Counted from the first letter of the stretch, positions 10,201 through 18,024 are shown. The stretch: DNA of 39,362 nucleotides from Phycisphaerae bacterium (GCA_030601845.1 JAUWAY010000023.1:1-39362), one strand, 5' to 3'. Notes: generated by a model from the letters alone, not told the origin. Program-made: numbers and translations.

Positions 10201-10830
10201 ATTGAACGGCTCGGCAATGTGAATGTTGGCGCAATAGATGAGCAGGAGGCGCTGGAGCAGCGACATAACTTTTTAAGCAGCCAGGTTGAAGACCTGAACT
10301 TAAGCCGCGCGCAACTACAGCAGTTGATAAGCCGGCTTAACAGAAAGAGCAGAGAGAAATTCAGGAAAACCTTTGAAGAAATCAGAGTTCATTTCCAGGA
10401 GATTTTCCGCAAGCTGTTCGGCGGTGGCAGGGCGGACATTGTGCTCGAAGACACCGAGGATATTCTCGAAGCGCCGATAGAGATAATAGCCCGGCCGCCC
10501 GGCAAGGAGACAAGGAGTATATCTCTGCTTAGCGGCGGTGAAAAGGCGCTGACCGCAATTGCACTTTTGTTTGGGGTTTTCAAGGCAAAACCGTCACCAT
10601 TCTGCTTCCTTGACGAAATTGACGCAGCGCTGGATGAGGCAAACAATGAGCGATTCAATCTACTGCTGCGGGAATTTCAAAAGGATTCGCAGTTTATAAT
10701 AATCACTCACGCCAAACGCACGATGAGCATTGCGGACGTACTGTTCGGGATAACGATGCAGACGCGGGGGGTGAGCAAGAAGATAAGCGTCAGATTCGGC
10801 GAGGTTGAGGAGGAAACCGCTGCAGCTTGA
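7246..10830 (+). CDS. smc: Chromosome partition protein Smc
   Basis: The product is 1194 aa, the usual length for bacterial SMC. Walker A (GPNGCGKS, residues 31-38) and VKWVLGEQ follow the N-terminal MRLEKIVLDGFKSFAD. Two long coiled-coil arms flank a hinge at about 520-640 (YVEGVLADIVSADVEYVNAVEASL). The C-terminal head has the signature LSGGEKALTAIALLFG and Walker B FCFLDEIDAALDEAN. SMC is an ATPase that, with ScpA and ScpB, extrudes DNA loops and helps segregate origins; the scp genes are not in this window. The start ATG at 7246 is the first that gives the canonical N-terminus. No defects are seen. Confidence 0.97.
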   Translation: MRLEKIVLDGFKSFADKTEFAFDSPITAIVGPNGCGKSNIVDAVKWVLGEQRVKSLRSWQMADVIFSGSSSRKALGSAEVSLLISNPNGSGTGRLPIEADDVQISRRIYKSGESEYRINNKICRLKDIRELFMDTGVGARAYSIIEQGQIEQLLNASKTDRRAIFEEAAGISKYKAHKEEALRKLQRTEQNLLRLADILGEVRKQLRSVKLQAGKARNYLQYNQRLKELQVNYSLAEYHKISTKSAEKKAGLEQLEEQFAGIAAEVAKNDASLSELGQTIYEAENKLNHMGNALVAVQSKIEQQLQRIEFLRARITELEQRKEGACQRIEKLEGQKEKFTADLAQYEGEQQRCEKMLEDKSRRASQIQEVIQQIDRECASLEADLEDEKSGIIDIVRRTAQLHNEIHSISVFRNNLASQKDRLAGRAETARAELEKLFAEKAQHQARLSDIEKVLDELTQNLDSKRKKAEEINDSLAVDNKRLAHSKEVRSALDSELGILTDMEARCEGLNSAVKTILQSRSAEDSKFDYVEGVLADIVSADVEYVNAVEASLEGKTDALVVRSSGRLMAEKETIEKLQGRVNFICADEARPFVDREDLSKFACVKGRLVEFVRTDNKYAPLVWRLLGKTVVVDSIDAAVELAKTIADDYQFVTLKGEFLGAGGVIKLGPLGKTTGLISRKSRLRQLQETIGNITDEIGTLQKQLDRYEQQREHLAKLCQDLRTAVYEANTEKMQVNSKLVIIGQNIKRLRAEQPLMSSEIDLLAEQISQSVQKEYDSKQKLQELEVVNSQRSAHIKQLRIKHAEQKAQQQGRRDELTDLKVSLGQITEHRQALKQTIASLQSQMQENRSAMESTRKEIQSCGEQLTKAQSDILNCEAVVSELFVEKERSEQSSSILAEKIERMLEEQKHIEQLIRQRRAEQGEVEQKINELKIELSQLEVKQQGLVERVQEELQIDLVRSYEDYKDQEVDWDVVREEITELRGKIERLGNVNVGAIDEQEALEQRHNFLSSQVEDLNLSRAQLQQLISRLNRKSREKFRKTFEEIRVHFQEIFRKLFGGGRADIVLEDTEDILEAPIEIIARPPGKETRSISLLSGGEKALTAIALLFGVFKAKPSPFCFLDEIDAALDEANNERFNLLLREFQKDSQFIIITHAKRTMSIADVLFGITMQTRGVSKKISVRFGEVEEETAAA

Positions 10831-10864
10831 TTCGTCGCTCGTCGCTCGTGACTCGTGATGCGTC
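10830..10864. repeat. 7-bp-period tandem repeat (GCTCGTG type)
   Basis: ATTCGTC, GCTCGTC, GCTCGTG, ACTCGTG, ATGCGTC begin at the last base of the smc stop codon. Confidence 0.65.
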
Positions 10865-10901
10865 GGTAGCAATGTGTATCTCGCGCAAGTGAAGGAAACT
10901 T

Positions 10902-11213
10902 ATGAAGAAGTGTCCCTTTTGTGCAGAGGAGATTCAGGATGAGGCCATAAAGTGCCGTTTTTGCGGTGAGTTTCTTGACAAATCCGGTAAGCTAAAAACG
11001 AAATGGTATTTTGCAACAACTACGGTCGTTATTGCTCTGCTGTGCATAGGCCCACTTGCCCTGTCGCTGGTATGGTTCAATCCGCGTTACAGAACAGTTA
11101 CCAAGGCCGTAGTCACAGTTTTGGTCATTGGCTTTACTTTTTTGATTGGTTATCTTGCAATAAGGGTGTACCTCCGATTCATAGACTCGGTAACTAAACT
11201 GGGGATTTATTAA
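10902..11213 (+). CDS. Small zinc-ribbon membrane protein
   Basis: The product is 103 aa. The N-terminus [19 protein letters not shown] carries four cysteines (C4, C7, C18, C21) that form a one-knuckle zinc ribbon of the type often annotated as zinc-ribbon domain or UPF0547. Two membrane segments follow (about 33-57 and 64-88). AAGGA stands upstream of the ATG. The zinc ribbon probably faces the cytoplasm. The function is unknown, and it lies 71 bp downstream of smc, possibly cotranscribed. Confidence 0.8.
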   Translation: MKKCPFCAEEIQDEAIKCRFCGEFLDKSGKLKTKWYFATTTVVIALLCIGPLALSLVWFNPRYRTVTKAVVTVLVIGFTFLIGYLAIRVYLRFIDSVTKLGIY

Positions 11214-11351
11214 CACCATACATTTCCCCTTCCTGAACACCTGAGTTTTATTAATAGCTGCCTTTTAGCATTTTGTCCCGGGACGGCGGAATTGCGTTCA
11301 GCAGAATTAAGCTATGCAAGAAAATGAAGAAATGATAATATGTAAGAAAAC

Positions 11352-11379
11352 ATACGCAATACGATATACGAGATAGGAT
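11352..11379. repeat. 7-bp-period tandem repeat running into a start codon (ATACGAT type)
   Basis: ATACGCA, ATACGAT, ATACGAG, ATAGGAT. The last unit overlaps the ATG at 11378, so the repeat also supplies the sequence at the ribosome-binding position of the first M16 gene. Confidence 0.6.
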
Positions 11380-12610
11380 GGCGGAAAAACTTGACAAGCA
11401 CATTTTGAAGAACGGGATGGTTGTTCTTGGTGAGCCGATGGAGCAGGTCCGGTCGGTGGCGTTTGGTTTTATGCTGCCTGCGGGAGCGGCACAGCTTCCG
11501 GAGGGTTGCTGCGGGGCCGGTAACGTTATTGCCGATTGGATTTTCAGAGGGGCAGGTGATAAAAACAGCAGGCAGCTCAGTGATGCACTTGATGGTCTGG
11601 GGCTGCATCGGGCCGGGGCGATTAGCAGCTCTCATATAACCATAGGGGCGGTGTTAGAGGCCGGCAACTTAGCTGAAGCCATAGATTTGTACGCTGATAT
11701 TATACTGCGGCCGAGTTTGAAAGAGGACCAATTTGAATTGGCCAGGCAACTGGCAATCGACGAGGTGCTTGCTCTTGACGACGACCCCCGGCAAAAAGTT
11801 ACGCTCAAGCTACGAGAGCAATTTTATCCGCCTCCTCTGGGGCGCAGCACTGCGGGAGAAATCGATGAATTGAGGTCATTGGCGGCGCCGGATACAAAAC
11901 AAATTATAAAGAACAAATTCAATCTGTCACAGACGATTTTTTCAGTGGCGGGCAAATATAACTTCGATGCAATTTGCCGGCAAGTGGTAGAACTGTTTTC
12001 CCGCACCAAAACCACCCCTCGCTGCGCTCCAGTTTTGGTGCGGGACAGAGCGGGTAAATATACACATATACATAATGATGGTGCGCAGGTGCATATCGGC
12101 CTGATGACCGGGACGGTTAGACCAACCGACGAGGATTATTATAATGCGAGGGTGGCGGTGTCGGTTCTTTCGGGCGGGATGAGCGCCAGATTGTTTACGG
12201 AGGTTCGGGAAAAGCGTGGCCTTTGCTACGCTGTCGGAGCCGGCTATCACAGTCTGAAAGAAGCGGCAGGTATAATGTGCTACGCCGGCACGACGCCGGA
12301 AAAGGCACAGGAGACGCTCGATGTGGTAATGGCTGAGTTTAATCGACTCAGCGAGGGCATCAGCAAAGAAGAAATCCAGCGGGCCAAAGTGGGATTAAAA
12401 AGCGCACTTATTCTGCAGAGTGAGTCGTCCAGCAGCCGGGCCGGCGCAATCGGAGGCGATTACTATGTGTTAGGCAGGGTTCGAAGCTTAGATGAAATCA
12501 AAAATAAAATTGAGCAAACGACAGTGGGTTCAGTTCTGACGTTTTTACGAAGTCACAAGTTTAGAGACTTTACGGTAGTTACAATCGGCCCAAAGGAAAT
12601 AAGAGCGTAA
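11378..12610 (+). CDS. M16 family peptidase homologue, zinc site missing (non-catalytic partner)
   Basis: The product is 410 aa with the two-lobed M16B fold (HILKNGMVVLGEPM... start; Peptidase_M16_C region from about 170). At the place of the HxxEH zinc motif it reads VIADWIFRGAG, so both His and the Glu are absent and it cannot bind zinc in the usual way. It does keep the C-lobe motif GGMSARLFTEVREKRGLCYAVGAGYH, which includes the substrate-binding Arg/Tyr. The next gene, 32 bp downstream, has the opposite pattern, so the two probably form a heterodimer like the alpha/beta subunits of mitochondrial processing peptidase and known bacterial M16B pairs. It is not a signal-peptide protein and is likely cytoplasmic. 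Confidence 0.88.
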   Translation: MAEKLDKHILKNGMVVLGEPMEQVRSVAFGFMLPAGAAQLPEGCCGAGNVIADWIFRGAGDKNSRQLSDALDGLGLHRAGAISSSHITIGAVLEAGNLAEAIDLYADIILRPSLKEDQFELARQLAIDEVLALDDDPRQKVTLKLREQFYPPPLGRSTAGEIDELRSLAAPDTKQIIKNKFNLSQTIFSVAGKYNFDAICRQVVELFSRTKTTPRCAPVLVRDRAGKYTHIHNDGAQVHIGLMTGTVRPTDEDYYNARVAVSVLSGGMSARLFTEVREKRGLCYAVGAGYHSLKEAAGIMCYAGTTPEKAQETLDVVMAEFNRLSEGISKEEIQRAKVGLKSALILQSESSSSRAGAIGGDYYVLGRVRSLDEIKNKIEQTTVGSVLTFLRSHKFRDFTVVTIGPKEIRA

Positions 12611-12642
12611 GGGCACAAGAGCACAAGTAAAAAGAGCAGATT

Positions 12643-13869
12643 ATGGAATTTAAGAAGGAGAGATTGGCGAATGGTCTGGTTATTATAGGCGAGGTTAATA
12701 ATCGCGCCCGGTCGGCGGCGGTGGGGTTTTTTGTTAAAACCGGCTCCCGTGACGAGACCAAACAAATAAACGGCGTGTCACATTTTTTGGAACATATGTT
12801 ATTCAAAGGCACCGAGAAGCTAAGTGCGTTTGAAGTCAACGAGGCATTCGACAGGACAGGGGCACAATTTAACGCCTTTACCAGTGAAGAAAATACGGTC
12901 TTTTATGCTGCCGTTTTGCCGGAGTATTTAGTGGAGGTGACAGAGCTGTGGATAGGGCTGATGAGGCCTGCCCTGCGAGATGATGATTTCAACATTGAAA
13001 AGAACGTAATCAAAGAGGAGATTGCAATGTATAAGGACCTGCCGAGCTTCGACGTGATGGATAGATGCAGACGTCTGCACTTTGACAGTCATCCCTGCGG
13101 TAATAGTGTCCTGGGCAGCGAGGGAAGTATCGGCAACCTAACGGCTGAGCAGATGCGGGATTATTTTGCGAGGCGGTATGCACCGAACAATATGGTTCTG
13201 GCCTGTGCGGGGGATTTTGATTGGAAGCGGATATGCTCGATTGCCGCAAGCGGCTGTAGCAGGTGGCAGAAGCAGGTAACCGAAAGAGAACTGCAAGACC
13301 ACCGTGGTAGTAAGAAGAAGAAGAGAGTTGAAAAACCAAATCTGTCTCGTGAGCATATATGTTTGATGAGTCCCGGCGTATCCGCTCAGGACCCGAGAAG
13401 ATTTGCCTCTTCGCTTTTAGGCGTTATCGTCGGCGACGATGTCGGGTCGCGATTTTTCTGGGAGCTGGTTGACAAGGCATTGGCGGAAACAGCAACGATG
13501 CAATTTGGAGCTATGGACGGGACAGGGGCATTTTGCAGCTATATCCGCTGCAGCAGTGAGAATGCTACAAAAGTACTCGACATAATCAGGGGTATCTTCG
13601 AGAGTCTGTCCAAAAGCGGTGTAACTGAGGATGAACTAAGAAAGGCAAAAAATAAGATATTGAGTGCGTTGGTTATTAAGAATGAGCTGCCGATGGGTCG
13701 GCTGGTTGATTTGGGCTCTAACTGGATATATCTGGAGCAGTATCGCATCATCGAGGACGATATTAATGCGGTTAAAGCAGTTACCGTTGACGATGTTAAT
13801 TTGCTGATAGAACAGTTCAACCCCGGCGATTTCACACAGTTTTCGATAGGCCCCGCTCAAACAGGTTAA
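12643..13869 (+). CDS. M16 family zinc metallopeptidase, catalytic subunit
   Basis: The product is 408 aa. The inverted zinc motif is present: HFLEH at residues 47-51 (His47, Glu50 catalytic, His51), with the third ligand Glu in NVIKEEIAMYKD (Glu125 or Glu126). At the C-lobe the usual R(L/F)xxEVREKRGLxY motif is degraded to GSRFFWELVDKALAETATM, so the substrate-binding Tyr is missing and would be supplied by the upstream partner. Family members cleave peptides inside a clam-shell chamber (processing peptidase/PqqF/YmxG type). The stop codon lies at the first base of an inverted-repeat element. Confidence 0.93.
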   Translation: MEFKKERLANGLVIIGEVNNRARSAAVGFFVKTGSRDETKQINGVSHFLEHMLFKGTEKLSAFEVNEAFDRTGAQFNAFTSEENTVFYAAVLPEYLVEVTELWIGLMRPALRDDDFNIEKNVIKEEIAMYKDLPSFDVMDRCRRLHFDSHPCGNSVLGSEGSIGNLTAEQMRDYFARRYAPNNMVLACAGDFDWKRICSIAASGCSRWQKQVTERELQDHRGSKKKKRVEKPNLSREHICLMSPGVSAQDPRRFASSLLGVIVGDDVGSRFFWELVDKALAETATMQFGAMDGTGAFCSYIRCSSENATKVLDIIRGIFESLSKSGVTEDELRKAKNKILSALVIKNELPMGRLVDLGSNWIYLEQYRIIEDDINAVKAVTVDDVNLLIEQFNPGDFTQFSIGPAQTG

Positions 13870-14046
13870 GAGCCTATCCGAATAACCGGGTCGTTATGAG
13901 GCCGAGCGAAAAGTTCGAGGCCAAGGCGGCAGGCCAAAAACGCCCGGAAGCGTGCTTTGCTGCACGTTGAGGATGTTTTTGGCCGACAACGCAGGCATCG
14001 GACTTTGCAGCCGGCCGCAATAGAGCGGGTTATTCGGATAGGCTCT
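13869..14046. mobile_element. MITE-like element: 178 bp with perfect 19-bp terminal inverted repeats
   Basis: The arms are 13869-13887 (AGAGCCTATCCGAATAACC) and 14028-14046, its exact reverse complement. The interior continues as an imperfect inverted repeat: GGCCAAAAAC near 13932 pairs with GTTTTTGGCC near 13975, and the segments between these and the arms also align when one is reverse-complemented. The whole element can therefore fold into one long hairpin. No transposase frame is inside; the short open frames here are by-products. The left end overlaps the stop codon of the M16 gene. No obvious target-site duplication is seen. Confidence 0.7.
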
Positions 14047-14287
14047 AAAGGCCAGCGGGCGCATGTTCTCTTTGCAGTAAACAAACATCAGGCAGAACCT
14101 TGAGCTTAGTCCTATGAACCGGAGCCGCGAGTACTTTGCATAGAACAAATGCCGGATGTAAAGCATTAAGTTAAGTAGCAGAAAGAGGTTACAGCAGGCA
14201 AAGAATTTCTGAAAATATTTGTTTTCTCACAATTCTCTCATCTTTGCTTTGCTAATATGGTGGTCGACAAAGCCGACGTATGTCGGG
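14047..14287. other. Non-coding spacer between MITE-like element and acidic protein gene
   Basis: I see no convincing gene. The minus-strand frame crossing it runs into the palindromic element and matches no family I recognise. The promoter of the acidic protein gene should lie here but no clear -35/-10 pair was found. Confidence 0.4.
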
Positions 14288-14311
14288 CAGCCTGACCACG
14301 GTGGCAGGCTG
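14288..14311. promoter_or_regulatory. Stem-loop in the leader of the acidic PepSY-like gene
   Basis: CAGCCTG (14288-14294) pairs with CAGGCTG (14305-14311), with further complementarity inside. It lies 36 bp before the start codon, and GAAGGAG follows as ribosome site. Possible leader structure or operator. Confidence 0.45.
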
Positions 14312-14347
14312 TGAAATTCTTGGTCTCTTTAATGAAGGAGAATTAAA

Positions 14348-15250
14348 ATGAAACGGAAAGATTGGAAACTGATTGTTTTGGTAGTCGTTATTGGGGCAAT
14401 CGTGTGCGTTGTGATATACGCAGGCATAAGCAGAGGTAAGAGAACTGCCCTTGCCGCTGGGGCAAAGGCGGGCGAATACGAACGCAGAGTAACAGAAGCG
14501 GAGGTCCCAGCGGCTGCGTTGGCGGCGCTTAAGAAGCTGGCTGCCGGCGCCGAAATCACCGCGTTTGCGGAGGAAGCCGAGCACGGCAGCACTTTCTACG
14601 AGGGCTCGTGGAAAGCCCCTTCCCGGGGGAAGATGGACGTGTTGGTCACGCCGACCGGCGACCTGGTGGAAATCGAGGAACGGGTGGGCGCCGACCAGGT
14701 CCCGGCAGCGGTGCTGGCAGCGGCACGGGAGGCAGCCGGCAGGGGCGCCAAGCTGGCGTTTGAGAAAAAGACGATGGTCCTCTACGAGGTCAAGTTCCGC
14801 AAAGGCAACCGTCGGCACGAGCTGCTTCTCACTCCGGATGGTCGTTGCGTTGAGGAAGAGGTTGAGAAAGGCAAGGGGGACGATGATGACGACGACGAGG
14901 ATGAAGACCGGATCGACGAGGTCCCCAAGGCCGTCAAAGCCACCATTCTCAGACACGCCGCAGGTGGAGAAATTGTAGAAATCGAGCGCGAAACTAAGGA
15001 TGGCAAGGTTATTTATGAAGCTGAAGTCATCATCGGTGGCAAGGAGGTGGATCTAAAAGTTGCCGCTAACGGTAAGCTGCTGAGCAAGGAAGTGGAAGGC
15101 GAGGGCGACGAAGACGATGATGACGAAGACGAAGATGATGACGAAGACGACGATGATGATGACGAAGACGAAGACGAAGACGACGACGATGATGATGATG
15201 ACGATGATGATGATGATGACGACGATGATGACGACGATGACGATGACTAA
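14348..15250 (+). CDS. Membrane-anchored PepSY-like protein with poly-Asp/Glu C-terminal tail
   Basis: The product is 300 aa with a GAAGGAG ribosome site. One N-terminal membrane helix (about residues 9-27) follows MKRKDWK. Three weakly similar units of about 60 residues come next, each with VP.A..A.....A.G..I...E....G...YE........ and a ..P.G.....EE strand; these resemble PepSY-type repeats, best seen in the third (VPKAVKATILRHAAGGEIVE). From about residue 252 the chain is almost only Asp with some Glu, to the stop. Such tails bind divalent cations or basic surfaces, but the role is inferred. A terminator separates it from the two-component genes that follow; PepSY proteins often modulate such systems, so a sensor-accessory role is plausible. 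Confidence 0.72.
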   Translation: MKRKDWKLIVLVVVIGAIVCVVIYAGISRGKRTALAAGAKAGEYERRVTEAEVPAAALAALKKLAAGAEITAFAEEAEHGSTFYEGSWKAPSRGKMDVLVTPTGDLVEIEERVGADQVPAAVLAAAREAAGRGAKLAFEKKTMVLYEVKFRKGNRRHELLLTPDGRCVEEEVEKGKGDDDDDDEDEDRIDEVPKAVKATILRHAAGGEIVEIERETKDGKVIYEAEVIIGGKEVDLKVAANGKLLSKEVEGEGDEDDDDEDEDDDEDDDDDDEDEDEDDDDDDDDDDDDDDDDDDDDDDD

Positions 15251-15297
15251 ACAGAAGAAAAGCAAGTGACAAATTAGGTTTTTTCAGTTAAAATAGA

Positions 15298-15340
15298 CAC
15301 CGCCGAGAGATAGAGCGTTATTAATCGGCGGTGCTTTTTT
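15298..15340 (+). terminator. Rho-independent terminator
   Basis: CACCGCCGA (15298-15306) pairs perfectly with TCGGCGGTG (15325-15333), with an 18-nt loop, followed by CTTTTTT. It ends the acidic protein transcript. It also lies only 16 bp before the response regulator start, so it may be part of read-through control. Confidence 0.85.
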
Positions 15341-15355
15341 GTTACGGGTATTTAG

Positions 15356-16030
15356 ATGCGCTTACTGATTATAGAGGACTATCGGCCTTTGCAAAAATCG
15401 CTCGCCAAAGGGCTGCGGGAGGCGGGTTTTGCAGTTGATATCACGGGCAATGGTGAAGAAGGCCTATGGTACGCAATGGGCAATGATTATGACGTGATTA
15501 TTTTGGACCTGATGTTGCCCGGCATTGGCGGCCTGAAGATTCTCAAGCAGCTCAGAGCCAAAGGCCGACAGTCCCATGTGTTGATTCTTACAGCTAAAGA
15601 TACTTTAGAAGACCGCATAACCGGTTTGGACCTCGGCGCTGATGATTACCTGGTCAAGCCGTTTGCATTTGAGGAACTGCTGGCACGGGTTCGGGCGCTG
15701 GTACGCCGAAGTTATCAGGAGAAAAGTCCTTTAATTCAAATCAAAGACCTGCGGATTGACCTGACGACACAGCGAGTTTGGCGCGGCCGGGAGGAACTGC
15801 ATCTTACGCCGAGGGAATACGCGCTTTTAGAATACCTGGCCATGCGGGCCGGTCAGACGGTATCCCGCGCAGAAATATGGGAACACTTGTACGAGTTCAA
15901 CTCGTTGGCCTCAAGCAATGTAGTGGACGTGTATATCGGTTATCTGCGCAGAAAAATCGAACGTCCCGGCAAGCCTGCTTTGATTCGTACTGTCCGAGGC
16001 CGCGGCTATATTTTAGGAGCACAACCGTGA
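15356..16030 (+). CDS. OmpR/PhoB-family response regulator
   Basis: The product is 224 aa. The receiver domain (1-115) has the acidic pair Glu7/Asp8, phospho-acceptor Asp51 (IILDLMLPG), Thr79 and Lys101 (DDYLVKPF). The C-terminal winged helix (about 125-222) has LTPREYALLEYL and VDVYIGYLRRKI, ending in RTVRGRGYILG, typical of the OmpR class. Its stop codon overlaps the kinase start (TGATG at 16028-16032), so the two are translationally coupled. The ribosome site is weak. The stimulus is unknown; the preceding PepSY-like gene hints at an envelope or metal signal. Confidence 0.95.
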   Translation: MRLLIIEDYRPLQKSLAKGLREAGFAVDITGNGEEGLWYAMGNDYDVIILDLMLPGIGGLKILKQLRAKGRQSHVLILTAKDTLEDRITGLDLGADDYLVKPFAFEELLARVRALVRRSYQEKSPLIQIKDLRIDLTTQRVWRGREELHLTPREYALLEYLAMRAGQTVSRAEIWEHLYEFNSLASSNVVDVYIGYLRRKIERPGKPALIRTVRGRGYILGAQP

Positions 16031-17451
16031 TGCGTTCACTCCGAGCTCGTTTACTTGTGGGCGTAATCAGCGGTATGGCACTGCTGTTGGTTGTCTTCAG
16101 CATCATAATTTATACGGTGTTCCGTCGCGCATTAGTTAACCAGTTCGATGCATCGCTTGCAGCCACGGCCCGCATATTGGCGGCGTCGGTGGAATACGAG
16201 GGTGATGAGATCGAGTTGGAGCTCGATTTCCAAAAGATGCCTGAGTTTCAAAGGGTGGAACGCCCGGCTTACTACCAACTCTGGCGAGACGACGGCACCG
16301 TGGCAGCAAGGTCTCCCTCCTTAGGTACAGATAACCTTTTGCGGCTTGAAGGCTCTCTTGGCGTACTGGTTTTCCAGGCATTACAAACCGGGAGCGGTCA
16401 CCCTGGACGGGCCGTGGCTCTAAAGTTTAGGCCGAAAATCGAGGGCCGCGATGCTGACCAACAGCCGGCAAACCAACAACCGCTCACCGTAGTAGTGGCC
16501 CGAGATGCCAGCGGTTTGCACTCCAACTTGCAGTTCTTAGGCTGGCTTCTGTTAATTGCATCAGTCGGCACTATCACTTTATCTTTCCTTTTTGCGGTCT
16601 TCGTGGTCCGACAAGGCCTTAGTCCCTTGGACTCCATCGCAACCGAGATCGCGTCCGTTAGGGAAGATGATCTCACAACTCGAATTGGCACTACGTCAGT
16701 CCCAGAGGAGATCTTGCCGATTAAGAACCGACTGAATGATCTCTTATCTCGACTCGAAGACGCTTTTAAGCGTGAGCGACGCTTTACCGCAGATGTTACC
16801 CACGAGTTGCGAACACCTTTGGCAGGGATCCGTTCCTCAATTGAGGTAGCCCTGACGCGTGCCCGGGACACTACCGAATACAGAGTAGTCCTTTCAGAGT
16901 GTCTGGCGATCGTTGAAAACATGCAGACAATGGTGAACAACCTGTTGATGATTGCCCGCCTTGATGCTTGCCAAGTGACTTTCCGCCAGGAGCAGACCCG
17001 GCTCGAGAAACTGGTGAATTCCTGCTGGCGCTGCTTTTCAGACAAAGCACTTGAGCGTGGCATCATTTTTGAGAATCGCGTTCCTGCCGAAATGACCTGT
17101 GAGTCGGACCCTGACAGTCTATCCATGGTGCTGTCAAACCTTCTGGACAATGCTGTCGAATATACCAACGAAGGAGGCCAAATCTGGACAACGGGTGGCC
17201 AAGCCGATGATTGCGTGGAAATCACTGTTGCCAATACCGGGTGTCAGCTCACCAGCGAGGAGATTTCGCAGGTATTAGAGTGCTTCTGGCGACATGATTC
17301 GTCTCGCACTGACACTGGCGCCCACTGTGGTTTGGGCCTGGCTTTGGTTCAAAGGCTCATCAGAGCATTAGGTGGTTGCACGACTGTTGAGGTACAGAAC
17401 GGCGGGGTATTCACGGTACGACTGGTGCTGCCGCGGCCGGCAAAGTCGTGA
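16030..17451 (+). CDS. Sensor histidine kinase (OmpR-type partner)
   Basis: I place the start at the ATG at 16030, which overlaps the regulator stop; the same frame is open further upstream but only inside the regulator gene. The product is 473 aa. Two membrane helices (about 8-31 and 176-199) flank a periplasmic region of about 145 residues. A HAMP linker follows (GLSPLDSIATEI...). The HisKA box is FTADVTHELRTPLAG with His258 as phosphorylation site. N box NLLDNAVEYT, and G box in DTGAHCGLGLALV. The architecture is that of QseC/PmrB-like kinases. Cys residues are frequent in the catalytic half, which may just be chance. Confidence 0.94.
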   Translation: MRSLRARLLVGVISGMALLLVVFSIIIYTVFRRALVNQFDASLAATARILAASVEYEGDEIELELDFQKMPEFQRVERPAYYQLWRDDGTVAARSPSLGTDNLLRLEGSLGVLVFQALQTGSGHPGRAVALKFRPKIEGRDADQQPANQQPLTVVVARDASGLHSNLQFLGWLLLIASVGTITLSFLFAVFVVRQGLSPLDSIATEIASVREDDLTTRIGTTSVPEEILPIKNRLNDLLSRLEDAFKRERRFTADVTHELRTPLAGIRSSIEVALTRARDTTEYRVVLSECLAIVENMQTMVNNLLMIARLDACQVTFRQEQTRLEKLVNSCWRCFSDKALERGIIFENRVPAEMTCESDPDSLSMVLSNLLDNAVEYTNEGGQIWTTGGQADDCVEITVANTGCQLTSEEISQVLECFWRHDSSRTDTGAHCGLGLALVQRLIRALGGCTTVEVQNGGVFTVRLVLPRPAKS

Positions 17452-17519
17452 TTTATTCTTGATTAATGCCGGCAATATAGTTAGACTAAACTTGCTTTAG
17501 AGGAGGTTGTAAGCCGAAT

Positions 17520-17987
17520 ATGACCGGGAACAACGAACAAATTGATGCCGATATCCTGCAATGCAAGGATGATATTCTTCGCGCACGCGGTATAATTCCG
17601 CCGCTTGCAGGGGAAGAAGAAAAACCCGCTAAAAAGGTATCTGCGATATCCGAGGAGCAAGTAAAAAGTCCTCGTGAGGATACCGGTTCCATCCCCATAG
17701 AAACAATACATCCTGGAGAAAAGCCGGCGGAATCGGCAGGTGCCCAGCAGGAGAAAACCGAAATACCAAGATTTGACCTGGCTGAAGAAATTATGGCTGA
17801 GCAGCGAAAAATCACCGCGATAAGAAGAAAGGGACCCGGGGAAAAAATTGAAGCTCAAAATCAGGAGCCAGAAGTTGAGTCGATTGGCTACACTATTGGG
17901 CAGCCGGTACCGGCGCAACCGGAACAGGAACGGATAATCACCGAGATTGTTGCAAGGGATATTGAAAGACTGTGCCGGGGCGACTAA
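17520..17987 (+). CDS. Hypothetical Glu/Lys-rich protein
   Basis: The product is 155 aa with AGGAGG upstream of the ATG at a long spacing (about 12 bp). The sequence is hydrophilic and likely disordered in the middle (EEEKPAKKV..., EKPAESAGAQQEK), with short predicted helices at both ends (NNEQIDADILQCKDDILRAR and ITEIVARDIERLCRGD). No known family is recognised. It is followed by a degenerate BY-kinase/ParA-like gene; a link to polysaccharide or secretion machinery is possible but unsupported. Confidence 0.6.
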   Translation: MTGNNEQIDADILQCKDDILRARGIIPPLAGEEEKPAKKVSAISEEQVKSPREDTGSIPIETIHPGEKPAESAGAQQEKTEIPRFDLAEEIMAEQRKITAIRRKGPGEKIEAQNQEPEVESIGYTIGQPVPAQPEQERIITEIVARDIERLCRGD

Positions 17988-18024
17988 TTTCTTGTTTTTT
18001 TCTATCCGCTATACGCCAAAAGCT

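Noticed and set aside
13866-14166. Two minus-strand open frames between the M16 gene and the acidic protein gene
   Set aside because: Most of their length lies in the inverted-repeat element; they have no ribosome site and no family match.
15053-15272. Val/Ile-rich and His/Arg-rich open frames on the minus strand
   Set aside because: They are the antisense readings of the poly-Asp codons of the acidic protein.
15778-16029. N-terminal extension of the histidine kinase
   Set aside because: It overlaps the response regulator gene; the ATG at 16030 coupled to the regulator stop gives the normal kinase N-terminus.
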